DNA of 64,000 bases from Haliotis asinina (lineage: Eukaryota > Mollusca > Gastropoda > Lepetellida > Haliotidae). Shown piece after piece: positions 1-13,490 of this stretch; the first letter of the stretch is position 1, and each line of letters starts with the position of its first letter. The position numbers and the translations under genes were made by a program. The notes under the pieces are model-generated. The model saw nothing but the letters and a program-made list of their open reading frames with translations, was not told the DNA's origin and did no database searches. The stretch covers positions 31,481,554 through 31,545,553 of the forward strand of contig NC_090282.1 of assembly GCF_037392515.1 (NCBI RefSeq), in the 5' to 3' direction.

Positions 1-3000
1 ATCAGCGTCTGCCGGGAATTTCCATAGAATCTAGTTAATGGTAAATTTTAACTTCAGTGGGGCACTTTGGAAAGCATACATAATTTATGACAAACATATA
101 TTTATCATATTTAGATTATCTGTTTATGGTTGTATTACCATTTGATTACGACGTGTTGTATTGTTTAGACTGTAAAATGTTTTTTTAAATACATTGATAG
201 TTCTAAAATAACACTAAGAACAATATGGGTTTCAATAAATTATTTTAAAAGTATTATTCAGGAATTCTTCCTGTTTACCTTCAGGTGTCATTAAGTATTT
301 ACATATTTTTACAATTTTAAAATTATTGAAAATATTTTCAGATTTCGTTTCCATTATATCTTCAGATATAAATGACTGTAATAGTCACACCGAAATCAGA
401 TTATATAAACACTTATCTATCTTAAATGTATAATAAAGTTATACTTATTTACATGAACAGAAGTTGTGATAGATTCATTGAAACAATGACTCTCAAGGTT
501 TGAGACAGCCGGTGCAACTATTAATTTTAAGTTTTTCTTTTCGAAACACAAATCTAATTATATTTGATGAGGTTTGACGCTCGATGGCCTCTTTGCCTTG
601 TGTCCGGCGATCACCCGAGTCTGCGTGCATGCTTCAAGTATTGACACCTAGGTAGAACAGTAGTTAATCATCTCTACCTGATCCTGTATTCGTTTGCCAT
701 TGTTACCCATGAAGAGTGCGGTAGATATTGACAGAGCCCCAGCCCCATGTCTTGCCATGCGGCCAATGGAACGGTGACGCACACTTTGTGTTTTTAGTTT
801 ATCCTTCAACTCAAATTCACTCAACCACTTCTTCAAATATTTTCATCCGGGTATTATGGGGTCTGATATTCAAAGACCCACCACCGTCAGAATTTATTAT
901 TTACAATTGTGACACATCCAACAATGCGGGGCATCAAAGCTGATTACTGCGTTATAGGGACAGGCGGAGCTCTGCGGCCGACCATGCACACCTCCGCATC
1001 TGCGCGCTGATACTTTTTCAACTGGGTACTAAATATCAGTGAGGGCAATCACTTGCAACGCAGGGCCAAATTCTCTTTACGCTAAGATAGTCGCAAGTTA
1101 ATGTTAATGTATGGTACTTAAGACTATCTTTGTGCTAAGAGAGCTTTGAAAATCTAGGCCTTGCTAAATTACCATTACGAACAGACAAGTTTCCCCGATT
1201 TTTCGAAATAAACTCAAGTCTGAGTTAAATCTATGTAACGTAATCGAGGCTGGATATTCACTGGTGTTGGTGTTTTTAATCAAAATGTGGCAACTGCAAG
1301 AGCATGATTCATTTTCCAACTTGAATAAACCTATATAGTTTAAAGATAATTTTTAGATATAACTATTTCAGCGCTAGATATTTAAAGCTAAACGCGCTGA
1401 AAAACACAAACTCCTGAAACGTACCAGTGACCATATACTGAACCTACAGATGACATATGGAGTTACCACTTACCCAACTCTTTTGTGTTCTCAGAATGTC
1501 ACGGGATACAGTAGATTCTGATGTTATCGAAAGCCGCGCAAAACTAAACGCACTATTTTATAAGTATTTTTTTATAAACTGGACCGTGTTTTGTGAGTGC
1601 AGGCATCTGGCCTGCACGTTCTTGTTTCATGCTGGGAGCCATTATCATATAGTAACCCATCTCAAGATACCACTAAGTCTGAACCAAAGACCCAAACGAA
1701 ACTGTCCCCTTGCACTTCTCACCGTTGTTTTCTGGCTCCGTTGAAGCACATCTATGCTGTGTGCATAATTTACATGATGTATCGAATGACGACAACAGTC
1801 CCGCAGTGGGAGCCCACACCGAAGCGAGCCCAACACATTAGCACATGCTTTGTTGGAATAATTAAACTTTAATACCCAATAACACATTGACTCCTATATC
1901 CCCAAAGGTGATGGTTTTAATCTTTAAGATATTCTTGATTTTATTGAAATAGTTTGCATATTGACGTTGAGCATGTTTCGTATATGGGTTTCATATCATT
2001 TGTTTTCCGCCGCATTAAATATTCAGTGTTTAGTTTTCATGTAAATAGCATTATAACGAGTCGTAGAAGGGGGGCATTTGTCATAGTGTTTCTTTTAAAG
2101 GAGTATAATGGTCATTGTGCAATTTAATCAAATATAATGATAATGGTGGTTCTATGCAGTAATAATCCTATAAAAGTCTTGCATTTCAAAGGATTATTAT
2201 TCTTTTGTGAAAAACATTATACATTTTCTTGAACCCTTCTCATCATTTGAAATATTATGTTAATGTCGTTTAATCAAAGGAAAATGGCATATATTTCATG
2301 GCGGTGTTGGAACAGACGTGAATAGACTTCTCATTTTTGAAATATCTCAAGACACAAAGGAACAATGTATAATTAATTTACTGATGATATTTATTAGGTA
2401 TTTTTCATTACTGACTGAAGATAAATATGTAACATCATATTGATGGTTTGTATTTTAGTCCTCAGTTTTATAATCGTCATATCTTACATGGTTAATTTGT
2501 AACTTAATGTTTGGATGTTGTTAAAATTATCTCTTTGACACCTTGTCTGTGAATCACCGTCTGTGAACAGTCAAATGAAACTTTGAACGGCTACCATATT
2601 TTTAGCGAATCCATCATGACATCATTATTGCGCTTTTTTCGTGTTTTCCTTGGTATGAGTCCACTGTGTTTTACCGTCCCTTAGGAATATATCACACATT
2701 TATATTTCAACACTTGGTTGATTGCATTATGTCAGCCTGATGTTTTGATGTGAAATAGACACGGGGAGCCATGTTCATGGTTTCAATCGTGACACAAGAA
2801 CGAGCAGGCCAAAATACATGTACACACACAAAAACACGGTAGAATTTACAAGAAGGAAAAAAAAAACACTTTAAAAATGTTGCAATTACTATTGCAGTTC
2901 CATCAGGTTATCGCTTCGGTGTCCAGCGTAGATGAAGTGGACAATTAAGTACAACATGTCAGCCACGGTTGCAAATATCTGCCAAAATGGATTCCAGCAT
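1..3000. other. AT-rich non-coding DNA
   Basis: Open frames are all under 100 codons without recognisable motifs. A fragment like the SINE core (CGCGCAAAACTAAACGCAC) lies near 1535. Nothing else is supported. Confidence 0.6.
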
Positions 3001-3002
3001 AG

Positions 3003-3150
3003 GTGAGTGAGTGCGTTTAGTTTTACGCCGCTTTGAACAAACTTCCAGGACATCACGGCTGTGACACTAAAATGGGCTTCACTCACTGTGCCAATGTGGG
3101 GGAAATCGAATCCAATATCTAGGGAAACCGGGCGTTCGCAAAGACGTTTC
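3003..3150 (-). mobile_element. SINE, type A (tRNA-derived), diverged
   Basis: Read on the - strand: a B-box-like GGATTCGATTTCCCCCACAT, then AGTGAAGCCCATTTTAGTGT and GCGGCGTAAAACTAAACGCA with CACT repeats. Confidence 0.7.
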
Positions 3151-3510
3151 GCATGGCTTGCTGTACATGTAGCATTCTTCATTGGTACAATTTGAAAAAT
3201 CTTTTTATTTCAATTTTATTCTATTCTAATTTTTTTTCAAAGGACTGCCATTGTTTCGCGATGCCATAACTATTGCCCCATGTCTGTCTGCTGACGTCCC
3301 TCATTCGGTTTGTATGTTTAGAATTACATTAATTTCCTCATTTACATAATGATTACCCCTGCAGTCTTTATGGTAAAGAGACATGCTAAAGTAATATTAT
3401 GCGCCTACAAACATACAGTCATCAGCATTGTGTCGAGTTGAAGGGGCCTACGTAAATTCTTCGAGTTATCCGGGATTCGACACTACCGCCAAATGATGAC
3501 TACATTGAGG

Positions 3511-3779
3511 AGGATCCGTGAAGGTCCCGGGGTAGAATAGGCCTTCACCAACCCATGCTTGCCATAAAAGGCGACTTTGCTTGTCGTAAGAGGCGACTAA
3601 CGGGATCGGGTGGCCAGGCTCGCTGACTTGGTTGACACATGTCATCGGTTCCCAATTGCGCAGATCGATGCTCATGTTGTTAATCACTGGACTGTCTGGT
3701 CCAGACTCGATTATTTACAGACCGCCGCCATATAGCTGGAATATTGCTGAGTGCTGCGTAAAACTAAACTCACTCACTC
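3511..3779 (+). mobile_element. SINE, type B, full length with target-site duplication
   Basis: Starts near CCGTGAAGGTCCCGGGGTAG, passes GGCGACTAACGGGATCGGGT and GCAGATCGATGCTCATGTTG, and ends in the shared tail GCTGGAATATTGCTGAGTGC + GTAAAACTAAACTCACTCAC. ACATTGAGG (3502-3510) and ACATTGAAG (3780-3788) flank it as a slightly diverged 9-bp duplication. Confidence 0.85.
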
Positions 3780-3861
3780 ACATTGAAGCGCCAAGCGTGT
3801 GCTATTATTCCGATAACCTTCCTCATCAACGTATAACTAATGGTTTGACATTACTGAAATA

Positions 3862-3986
3862 TACTGAACAGCAAAAGAAACGCAAGTTTCGAAAAGATGA
3901 ATTCTCAAAAAGTAAGCATTCACAGTTATGATTTCTTTTTAATAAGTTGACAAAACACCAGATTGCATTTCTTTTGCTGATTAGTA
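3862..3986. mobile_element. MITE with Tc1/mariner-like ends, 125 bp
   Basis: The left end TACTGAACAGCAAAAGAAACG is mirrored at the right end (GCATTTCTTTTGCTGATTAGTA). TA dinucleotides flank it at 3860-3861 and 3987-3988. It lies 80 bases past a SINE. Confidence 0.85.
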
Positions 3987-3989
3987 TAT

Positions 3990-6639
3990 TCATTATATTT
4001 CTAACCGTACTATTCATGTTTGGTATAGGCTGTTCGCTATACCCTGTGACTTAAATGAAGTCCTACTTGTATGAGTGTACATGCTCCTGAATATACATTA
4101 AGAAGCATGAAATCTTCGCATGGAAGTAAACAAGCTACAGGGGTGTAACTCCCGCTCACGTCCGTCCGACTGGGCGAGTTTGTCTCGACGGACTAAGGGG
4201 ACTCGAGCCTGATTACAAAATGCAATATTTGATTTCACATCCACGCACCGTCGGGAGGTGGTATTATTTTATTTACAAAAGGCAAAAATTAAATCTGAGT
4301 CAGCAGACCTTAATCCGGTAAATTAATTCTATTTGCCACACAGTACTACAATGAAGAAAACACATCCGAGCGAATATCATCAGGCACAGAGCAAATAGGT
4401 TTACCCAGCTTTACAGTCACAGATCAATGAGGCATTCTATGGGTCCCTTTCAGTGGGTCTCACACAGAGGGCTGGTAAGGTTTCACACAACCTACACGCT
4501 AAAGTCTCAGCAAAATGCATGCTGTTTTTCTGTGAGACACGATCAGATTGAAACCAGACATGAACCTATTCATTTAGCACACTGCTTAATTTTGATATGG
4601 AATATTGCTCGTTGTCGTGTCATTGTTGAAGAAAAATGAAGTGCTTGGTGTACTAATTTAATCAGTGTTACATGCAAGGACCGGGCCCCTTTAACAAATG
4701 TTCTTTATTTGTAGTCTCGTAGGTTAGGACGTTCATTATGTCACTATCCAACTTCTCATTGGCAAAACAGATGGGAAGTTCATTACAACTAGTTTCGGGA
4801 TCAAATAATATTTTCCTTCACAGAAAAGCAGGACAATATGGCTCCTAATCAGACATTTGCGGCAATAGTAACATTGTCGGACTAATCCCTTGCATGTGGG
4901 AATACTTTCCTAGTGTTCCTGGTCTCAACATGAATACGCCATCAATTGGTCTGCGACAGGGTCGTATATTCCAGCCTTTGTTGTTCGCGGTAACGTTCAT
5001 CAATATTGTAACTCTCTGTCAGAGAAATCCCGCAAGAGTGACATACTAAATAAAGATTTGATAATATCTTTCCTGATGAAAGACGGAGCTCTAAAGGCCA
5101 TGATTTTCTGATTGAATAAAAGACAAAACTAAATATTTTCCAATCTTATTATTCCTAACGGACGGAAGGATATCTGCCTATAGCGGCTATTTGTGTAGGC
5201 TTCAGCAAGCATATTCAGCTACTAATGAACATGAGCATGGATATCAGATGTGATAAGGATAATACAGACTTATAGACAGAGTCCGATTCTCAATCATCGA
5301 AGCAGTCGCCAGGAACAGTACATTGGTAAATTGAAAACACCGACGGGAAGTTGATAAATACGCTCTATTAAAGCTGTAAGCTCTGTGTTGTCCGGCACCC
5401 TCTCCCTCACTGCTCACACACAGGGATATTTATTGTCTGAATGGTTCAATTGCGGGCTAAACATGACTAACGGCACAACATACAATGGTTTAAGAACCCT
5501 CTGGCATTGCTGACTTGAAATCAACAGCACTTAAACGACGTCAATGTATTAATTTACAGTGGTGCTGACGGCGTGTTGGTGATGTTAGGTTCTCTTATTA
5601 TAAGTATTTAAGTGGATGTTTTTTTGGATGTTCCACAAATTTAACTTAACTAGTCAGAATTCATGTATTTACTCGCCTAAGCTCCTTGCATACTTTTATT
5701 GCGAAACACATGTCCTTGATAAACTCTTTTGACTTCCTGTTACTTACTGTGAAACGAATAGAGTAAGTTTAAAGAGATTCCACAATGTGATGTCACGTTT
5801 TATTTGAAATGCACTTGATGGCAGTATTCCCTACTGACTTCCTGTAGCTGGAGGGCAGGGGAAGAGGTGCTGGACAGAGGGTAATATACCTGAACGTGAG
5901 TGGGTTTGTTTTACCATTCTGCATCATGTGTCAGTTGCACTACAGGGCTACATCGCTGGTACAATGTCGATGGGAACCGTATCACAGTTATATCTCGGCT
6001 CGCAACTGTAAATAGAGAAAACCCGGGAAAAAAACTCCTCAAATTGACGTTTACCGCTTTGGTGAAACAAAAGACTGCCACTTCAGAAATGCTTTGAGTG
6101 ACAGAACGTCAAACTAACACTGGCTGAAAGTGCAGGCGTTAATTTCGACGTTAACGTTAAACTGGTTGGAACAATGTTCATGGAGCAACTCTGAAACCGG
6201 TAATTCAAGAACCTCTTAACGCTTAGTTACCGTTAAGTCAGAAACACTCAACAGACCAAATATTTTCATAATAACCGGGTTAATTATTTAGCTGGGTGTT
6301 CCTAACCTCCTACAGTGACCTGTTAATAATGCATACCAAGTTCGTGCATCAGCGTCCAGACTCAATGCAATTGCCATTACGACTATAGGGTATTAAGCAC
6401 TCGGGTATTACGTTTTATTGGATCTACGTATGCCAGACAGAGATTTTTTAATGTAGTTAGACGCCACTGTTAGCATTATGACGCTCAAATCACGATAGTC
6501 GACGCAGAATGTCCATCACAGAATATAAAAGCGTGGTGAAACTAGCAACATGTTATCGGAACGGCTTGCGAAGATTTAATCACGTGTCATGCGTAACCAT
6601 GCGATACTTCGATCTTCAGTTAGGATCCAGTGATGGGCA
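3990..6639. other. Non-coding DNA, nothing recognised
   Basis: Only short chance frames. No repeat arrays or element ends were seen. Confidence 0.55.
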
Positions 6640-6985
6640 TAGGCACGGACAGTTAACCTGCGTGCAGAATGACACGCAGTTATAGAATTACGTTCCGTTG
6701 CCGGAGAATTGTGCTGTTAGTCTTGAAAGTGCTTCTCTAATTCCTGCGGTGCGGCCTTAGTAGTATACGTATGTCGCCCAGTCGTAGATTTACCTCCCTT
6801 GGCTGTAAAATTACGTTCCTTTGTCGAAGAATTTTGCTCTTAGTCGTGGAACTGCGTCCCTTTATCCTAAAATTGCATCCTTAGTCGTAGGATGGGTCCC
6901 GCGGTCATAGAATGTCTTTAGTCGTAGAATAATTTGTCTTAGTTGTAGAAAAATATCCTTAGTTCGCAAAAATGTGTCTCTTGAG
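6640..6985. repeat. Diverged short tandem repeat (about 22-26 bp)
   Basis: Repeated variants of TTAGTCGTAGAATTGCGTCC CT, for example at 6840, 6880, 6915 and 6940. Copies are strongly diverged, so the boundaries are approximate. Confidence 0.6.
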
Positions 6986-7069
6986 CGCCATTTGAGCAGT
7001 TTGTGGATCCCATTGTCGGGGCCGATCTTCCAGCACCAGGCATGGTAGCAACTTGTACCATTATTATAC

Positions 7070-7150
7070 CACGGGATAGAACCATAGAACTTCTACTCTC
7101 CGGACACACAACCTGTCCACTACACCACCGAGGTGGTGAAATCCATTTCC
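7070..7150 (-). mobile_element. tRNA-like SINE head of another type
   Basis: On the - strand CTCGGTGGTGTAGTGGACAG resembles an A-box region, and ATGGTTCTATCCCGTGG a B box. The rest of the element (to about 6960) does not match the type A or B bodies. Confidence 0.4.
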
Positions 7151-10100
7151 ATTCATACTTTACAATTCCACAGGTACAATACGTCCATGTTTGATGAAAC
7201 AAAAAAAGTTTATTCAACGCCAGGTTTGTTTCAGATGTTTGATGTGTACCAGAGACTGTTTTCACCATCATAGCGTTTCGAAAACGTCGGTAATTATAGC
7301 CTAAACCCAGTGTACCCTTCATTTTGCTCGTTAGTTTTTTAAAGTTACAAAATATCATATTATAGCCACGAAACGTAACTGACTCAATAAGCTTCCAGTG
7401 CAGGTGTGCCGCACTATTTCCACGTCAGGTAACCACAAAAATGTATAGCTACGACCGGTCTCGACCGACAGATATCTTCCAAATTAGCATGTTAATGGGC
7501 AGGTCCCCACTTCTTAGTGGCAATGTCTTCACAAGCTATGGACGCCTCTTCATAAGCTATGTTAAGGATCCTTCTTGATGGATATCTCATTGTTATCAAT
7601 CGTTTATACATTGATCATTTGGTTAGAATTATTCTGGTGTCGTTTTCGTTAATCCTCGGCGTGTCAGCCCCAGTCTTAAAACTTTAATCAACCCAATAAT
7701 CAGACGAAATAGAAAAAAATATGAATAAACCCTGCCCCCAAACCTATTGACAAGCCATAACAATAATGATTGATATTCATCATTACAACACGATCGTCAG
7801 TCAATTTATATTTCAACACCTATTTGAAAAGGCAAATAACGTCGGCGAACTATCAATTACTGGGCAAACAATAAAATATTAATACAATGCCATTACTGAG
7901 TGAACTGCATGTCCGACCCCACTGTTGGACAGATGTTTGAGGGAATCCTTCACAATTCTTTGGCTATTCTCATGGAGATACAACGATTCCATATGAAGAG
8001 GGTGCAATTCTAAATGGCAAGTCGCCATTCATCACGTGGGCTAGTGAGCGTCGCGCGGCTGTCTCGCGATGAAAGGCGCGTAGCGCAAACGCGGAGAAGG
8101 ATTCGCGGAAAGATAATTGGTTGAAAAGAGTACTCCCGTGGGACGCTTGCATCCGAGGCACAGCGTCAGAACAAATGGGGATCTCTTATCGCGACAGTTT
8201 TCCTTCTGTTAATTGATCTTTTATCAGATGCTCCACAAACTGAGAGCACCAAAAAGCAAATATTGTTCCGCGATTGTCGAATCTTTATTGAAACGACAAG
8301 TCAATATTTTGAAAATAATACCCTTTCATTAAGTTGGCCTCTTGTTCACAGGGCAGTGTTCAGTGATCGTGGATGGCAGGTTAGGCTCTATCTGGCACAT
8401 CGCGTACATCCATGTCAAGTGGACGAGCACTGAAAGACAAGAAGATAATTAAAAACATACCATCACACCCAGAGCAAACAGCCTTTATTAATTTATATTT
8501 GAAGGGGAATTGACTTCTTTTCGAGTTTTATTAAAACCCTGTGTGAACTCATTAGCTTGTTGACACTTGGTGTCTCAGAAATGGACAATGATAGCTCGTG
8601 TCGCGTGTACTGCCACATCTCCAGTCTTCCTCGATGATCAGTTGACCAAGGCATGTTGCAGCACTTCATCTCACAATGGCACACAACGTCGGGATTCGTG
8701 GATATTTGATGTGGGCTTTATCTAACAATTGGACGAATTAAATTATCTGTTCTTGTGATTGTCCAACTATGTAGATTCAGCAGTTTGGTATAACAATCAC
8801 AGACACAAAACCTCAAAACTTAACCCGTCATCAGATACCTGAAATAAACATATTTAATACAACAAAACATCAAAGTTTACTCAACAAGAAAATAATGTTT
8901 CATGATAATGGGCTTTGTAGGCTTTCTTCATTTCCTGAAACTTTGAATCTCGACTTGTGACATATTCTAGACATGCACAGGCTTTCTTGGATATATCTGT
9001 TGCAGGGTTTACACGTATCTGAGAGACTACAAGATACTAGTACCTACATTTAAACGTGCCATCATTTCATGTTCCTTCTCAGTATTTGACTTGTCTAATT
9101 TTCTTTTTGAAATCAATATATGTCAGCATTAGCCATCATATTACAAACAGGATATATCACTCTGGATTTAAAACGTATGAGTAGAGATGAAAACGAATGA
9201 CCTTCTCGCCAAGTGATGTCAGTTGAATTTGAAGTGTGGAAAATGACATGCAACACGACATAAGCTGATATCTCTGCAGGACTCAACATGCAGCCAGGAC
9301 TGAAACATGAGAGAAACCTTCTGAATCCCATTCCTTCCTTTCACTGTAAAGCTTAACGAGGTTCCGCAACCACGAACAATTGCGAAACATCAACGCCTGA
9401 TTTCTGTCGAATACCAATAATCCAAGCTGTAGGAATCTATAAACAGCTGTTATTAATGTTCCCTGGGTCTAATCGCTGGTTAAGTTGTGTCGTCCGACTT
9501 AAAAGGACAGTAATGTCTCCATTGCTATGTCCGCTATTCAGGGAGAGGCTTTTGGCTCCCTTTAATCGATGTAACGCAGATCAACCATCACTCCCCTGCT
9601 CAAGACGATCAAGAAGTCAAAAAGCTGATTCAAAAGGCAAATATTTGTCCGACCCCTGATTTCGATAAAGTCAATGAAATTAATAGCAACTTAGAAACAA
9701 ATTCTTCCTCCGCGTGACATGGGTGTAAAAGGCCGGAAGAAGCACTATCGACAGTTTGATGCGGGGGTCAATTTAAAAATTGGAACCCAGACAAACTTAC
9801 GATCCATTTCCGTTCAGATACAGAGGAACTTGGAGGTAATGGCTAGCGAAATAACAAACACTGAATCAATGCAAGTATTCAACTTAGGTCTGGGCCCGGT
9901 AATATGGCGAAAGCTGATGAACGACCCTAATGGAACTCTCTAGTATTTCCGTTGATCCACTTCCGGCGCGCCCCTTTCAGCCGCGAGATTTTGCGTGACC
10001 CAGAATTCCGCGTGTCAATGGCGGTCGACGTCACAAAGCGAAATGATCGCGTGGTGATGTTGTTTTCTTCCTGTCAGCTAATATTTGCCTTGCATGACAG

Positions 10101-11264
10101 CAATAATATGTAATTGAGACGTGGACTACTTCCCCAAGTGATTATCATGCTAGTTTTCTCTTAATCGGGTTTATATGTTTTCATTTGCATGTTCTATATG
10201 GTGACAGAGACATTAAGAAAACGATGTATGGTAATGAAAGCTTTCGACCTATACCAGTTTCTGTCGTCCCCTTATAAAACGCTTTTTATAATAATGGTAA
10301 TATTATTTAGATTTTTACCCAATATTTTAGTGAACATGTTTAGTAATTATGCAATTATGTATTTGTAGTTTCACGTAATATCAATAAGTTAATATAAGAA
10401 ATGTTGATTTAGAAAGTTGGTTTCCTAGTTATTCAAAGACTCGACCAATGAACGGACCGAAACGGTGCCAAAAGCATTTAACAACAATACCCGGCGCGTC
10501 GTTTATTTTCCATACCTTCTATAAATAATTTAGTGACATCAAAAAAACATTAATCTTACACCACCTCCTCAGATCGGGTACTTGTAAAATATTAAAGCGC
10601 AATAAATTACAAATTAGCGTTATACGGTACAGGTGCTATGATTTGAAATTAGAACTTGGATACCTTCTTGGAGATGTTGTCTTCGTATCATGAGAATTTA
10701 AGGTTAAAATGTATATCGTGTTAATAGAAAAACGTTTCTCTTATTGATAGTGCCAGACTGTGATGATATTGTGATATGATTAGTCATTCAATATCAGCAC
10801 ATTGCGATACAAACGAGGTTAAGCACCTAGTCGAGTCCATATAACGCTTCACTTAGCAATAGGAGGTTCTTTGTGATCACTGTGAGTTTCTAGCAGGACG
10901 ATCGTAGTATATAACAGTTATTAAATATAGTCGTTTCATCCTGGGTTGAAGGGGCAACAAAAATCGTTTCAATAGTTTTCATCTACCTCGGATCGAAAGG
11001 GCAAAGAGAACTATCGCTGATACTGAGTTCGAATTTCAAATTGACTTCCATTTTGATAGTTGGTTTTCCATAGTCATCACCGTACTCAATAATACACAAG
11101 GCTCAGTCGCCATGCGTCACCTTGTCTCTCTAAGAGTAAGAGCTGTTTCAGATGTTATGACATGACAAAATATCTGAACAGGCGATATATACTTCAGTAT
11201 ACATTAAGAATCGATTTCACTTGAATATTTAATCAACTATTGGTTTTGCATCTCATCTCCTCAC
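7151..11264. other. Non-coding DNA, nothing recognised
   Basis: The longest clean frame (74 codons at 9719-9943, + strand) has no motif I recognise and no convincing splice context. The rest is AT-rich. Confidence 0.5.
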
Positions 11265-12115
11265 ATCACCCTGTACAACCACTGTTGCCATAGTGAAGTA
11301 GTACTGGGTTGAACCCAATCACCTCCTCACATGATCTATAATCAATGTTGTCATAGTGATGTAATACTGAGTTGAACCTAATAACCTCATGACATGATCT
11401 TTTGTAATTACTGTTGCCATAGTGATGCCGAACTGAGTTGGACCTCATAATCACGTCACATCACTCCGTGCAATCACTGTCGCCATAGTGATGTAGTACT
11501 GGGTTGGAGCTAATCACTTCCTCATATCATCTATAATCACTGTTGCCATAGTGATGTAGTACTGGGTTGGAGCCAGTCACCTCCTCACATGATCCATAAT
11601 CAATGTTGCCATAATGATATAGTACTGGCTTGGACCTAATTATCTCGTCACATCACCACGTGCATTTAGTATCGTCATATCAATGTAATACTGGGTTGGA
11701 GCTAACCACCTCCTCCCATTATCTATAATCAATGTTGCCATAGTAATGTAGATCTACGTAGGACATAATCATCTCCTCACATCATCTCTTGTCATGACTG
11801 TTGCCATAGTGATGTAGTCCTGGGTGGGACCTAATCATATCCTCACATCAGCTATTGTAATGACTGTTGCCATAGTGATGTAGTTCAGGGTGGGACCTAC
11901 TCACCTCCTCACATCATCTCTTGTCATGACTGTTGCCATATTGATGTAGTTCTGGGTGGGACCTACTCACCTCCTCACATCATCTCTTGTCATGACTGTT
12001 GCCATATTGATGTAGTTCTGGGTCAGACCTACTCACCTCCTCACATCATCTCTTGTAATGACTGTTGCCATAGTGATGTAGCTCTGGGTGGGACCTAGTC
12101 ATCTCCTCACATCAA
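11265..12115. repeat. 62-66 bp minisatellite, about 13-14 diverged copies
   Basis: Repeated TGTTGCCATAGTGATGTAGT, followed by a variable CTGGGTTGGACCTAATCA and CTCCTCACATCATC. Copies are more diverged than in the 24-26 kb array, so this array is older or evolves under less homogenisation. Between about 11900 and 12060 neighbouring copies are almost identical, which points to recent local turnover. Confidence 0.92.
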
Positions 12116-12934
12116 CACGTATTGTCGCAGGCTGGGTACATCCACTCGCACTCGGCCTCAAACTCACCTTTCTGTCCTACCCTGTCCATTGAACAACCCA
12201 CCGGTTACTGTACTGTCTAGTCCCATCGATAGAGAGCAGCCAGCTTCCATGATTAGTTTAGTTCAAGGACCACGAAGGCCTGTATCTACCTATACACATT
12301 AAAAACCCATTAAATTGTGATTTTATTTAATCTATTAAAACTCACCTACACGTCTTCACGGCCACGCCACAACTTACAATGTGTTGAATCAAGAATATGA
12401 TATCTGCTCAGTCATGTGTTATACAACATGATACAAACTTTACACCTTTACGCGCATCATATTTATCTTACTCCGATATGTCAATGCGAATGAAAAAGGA
12501 AAGACAGCGTTTCTGAAAAATCAGTTGACAAACAAAGGGTGCCCTAATCTTTACCCGTGAAAGCATATATGATATTAGTATCGTTCTCGCCGTTGTTGGC
12601 GATGTGTGAGAGGTTTCTTGCCCGATTAGGCTGGAGTGTGGGCTGTTTGTGATCCTCCAGGTGCGCGATGACTGGGTATATTCATATTCCGCACCTGGGT
12701 CTGAAGTTTGTCGATCTGCTTCATATTAACTACACTGTTGTTGGACACTGAAGTTAAATCAGACTTGCTAATAAACGAGAGCCCTGCCCATAATCATTTG
12801 AAAACTACCTGTTGCTGATGATTTAAGTCCAAGGTTTGTTTATTGCATCCATCTTTATCCAGGAGAGTCAATTTCATAGGAATAATACTGGGCGGGTAAT
12901 GGCGTTTTGTTGAAAAAAAAATAGTTTATTTGAC

Positions 12935-13490
12935 TGGAAAAAACTAGATCAATGTTGGGGAAATATATTTAGTATATCTGATTGGGAGAAAAAGGCGCTA
13001 TTTTAGGGACATAGTACACACTGCAGGGAGAAACTGGAAATTTGATGCGGAAAAAGTACATTTAACTGGAAGAAACGGGTCTGTCTAAGGGAAATAGTAC
13101 GTTTAACTGAAGGAAAAGGGCACCTTGTTTGGAGAAATAGTACGGTTGCGTGATGATTTGTTGGAGAAAGAGTACAGGGAATATGAGACTAGTTCGGGAA
13201 ATATGACTGACTGTGAGAAACGAGAAAGTGACAAGTGAACAGGAGCCATGTTTAGAGAAAAGGTACATTTCACAAGGAGATACAGGAACTTTCTTCGGGA
13301 AATAGTATACTAGTATTTAACAGTGGGACACAGACGCTTTCGTGGAGAAATAATTCGTTTGATAGGGGATACATTAACTTTTTATGAGAAACAGTGCATT
13401 TAACAAGACAGTATAGGAGTCTAGTTGGGGAAACAGTATTTTAACTGGGGAAATAGGAGCCTTGTGGGTGAACCTGTACATTTGACTGAC
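12935..13490. repeat. Old, diverged tandem repeat (about 45-65 bp)
   Basis: A recurring theme GGGAAATAGTACATTTAACT followed by GGGAGAAACGGG, with many substitutions and indels over about 550 bases. It has no coding frame. Confidence 0.6.

Noticed and set aside
6939..7358. 139-codon - strand frame
   Set aside because: It overlaps a tRNA-like SINE head and shows no protein motif.
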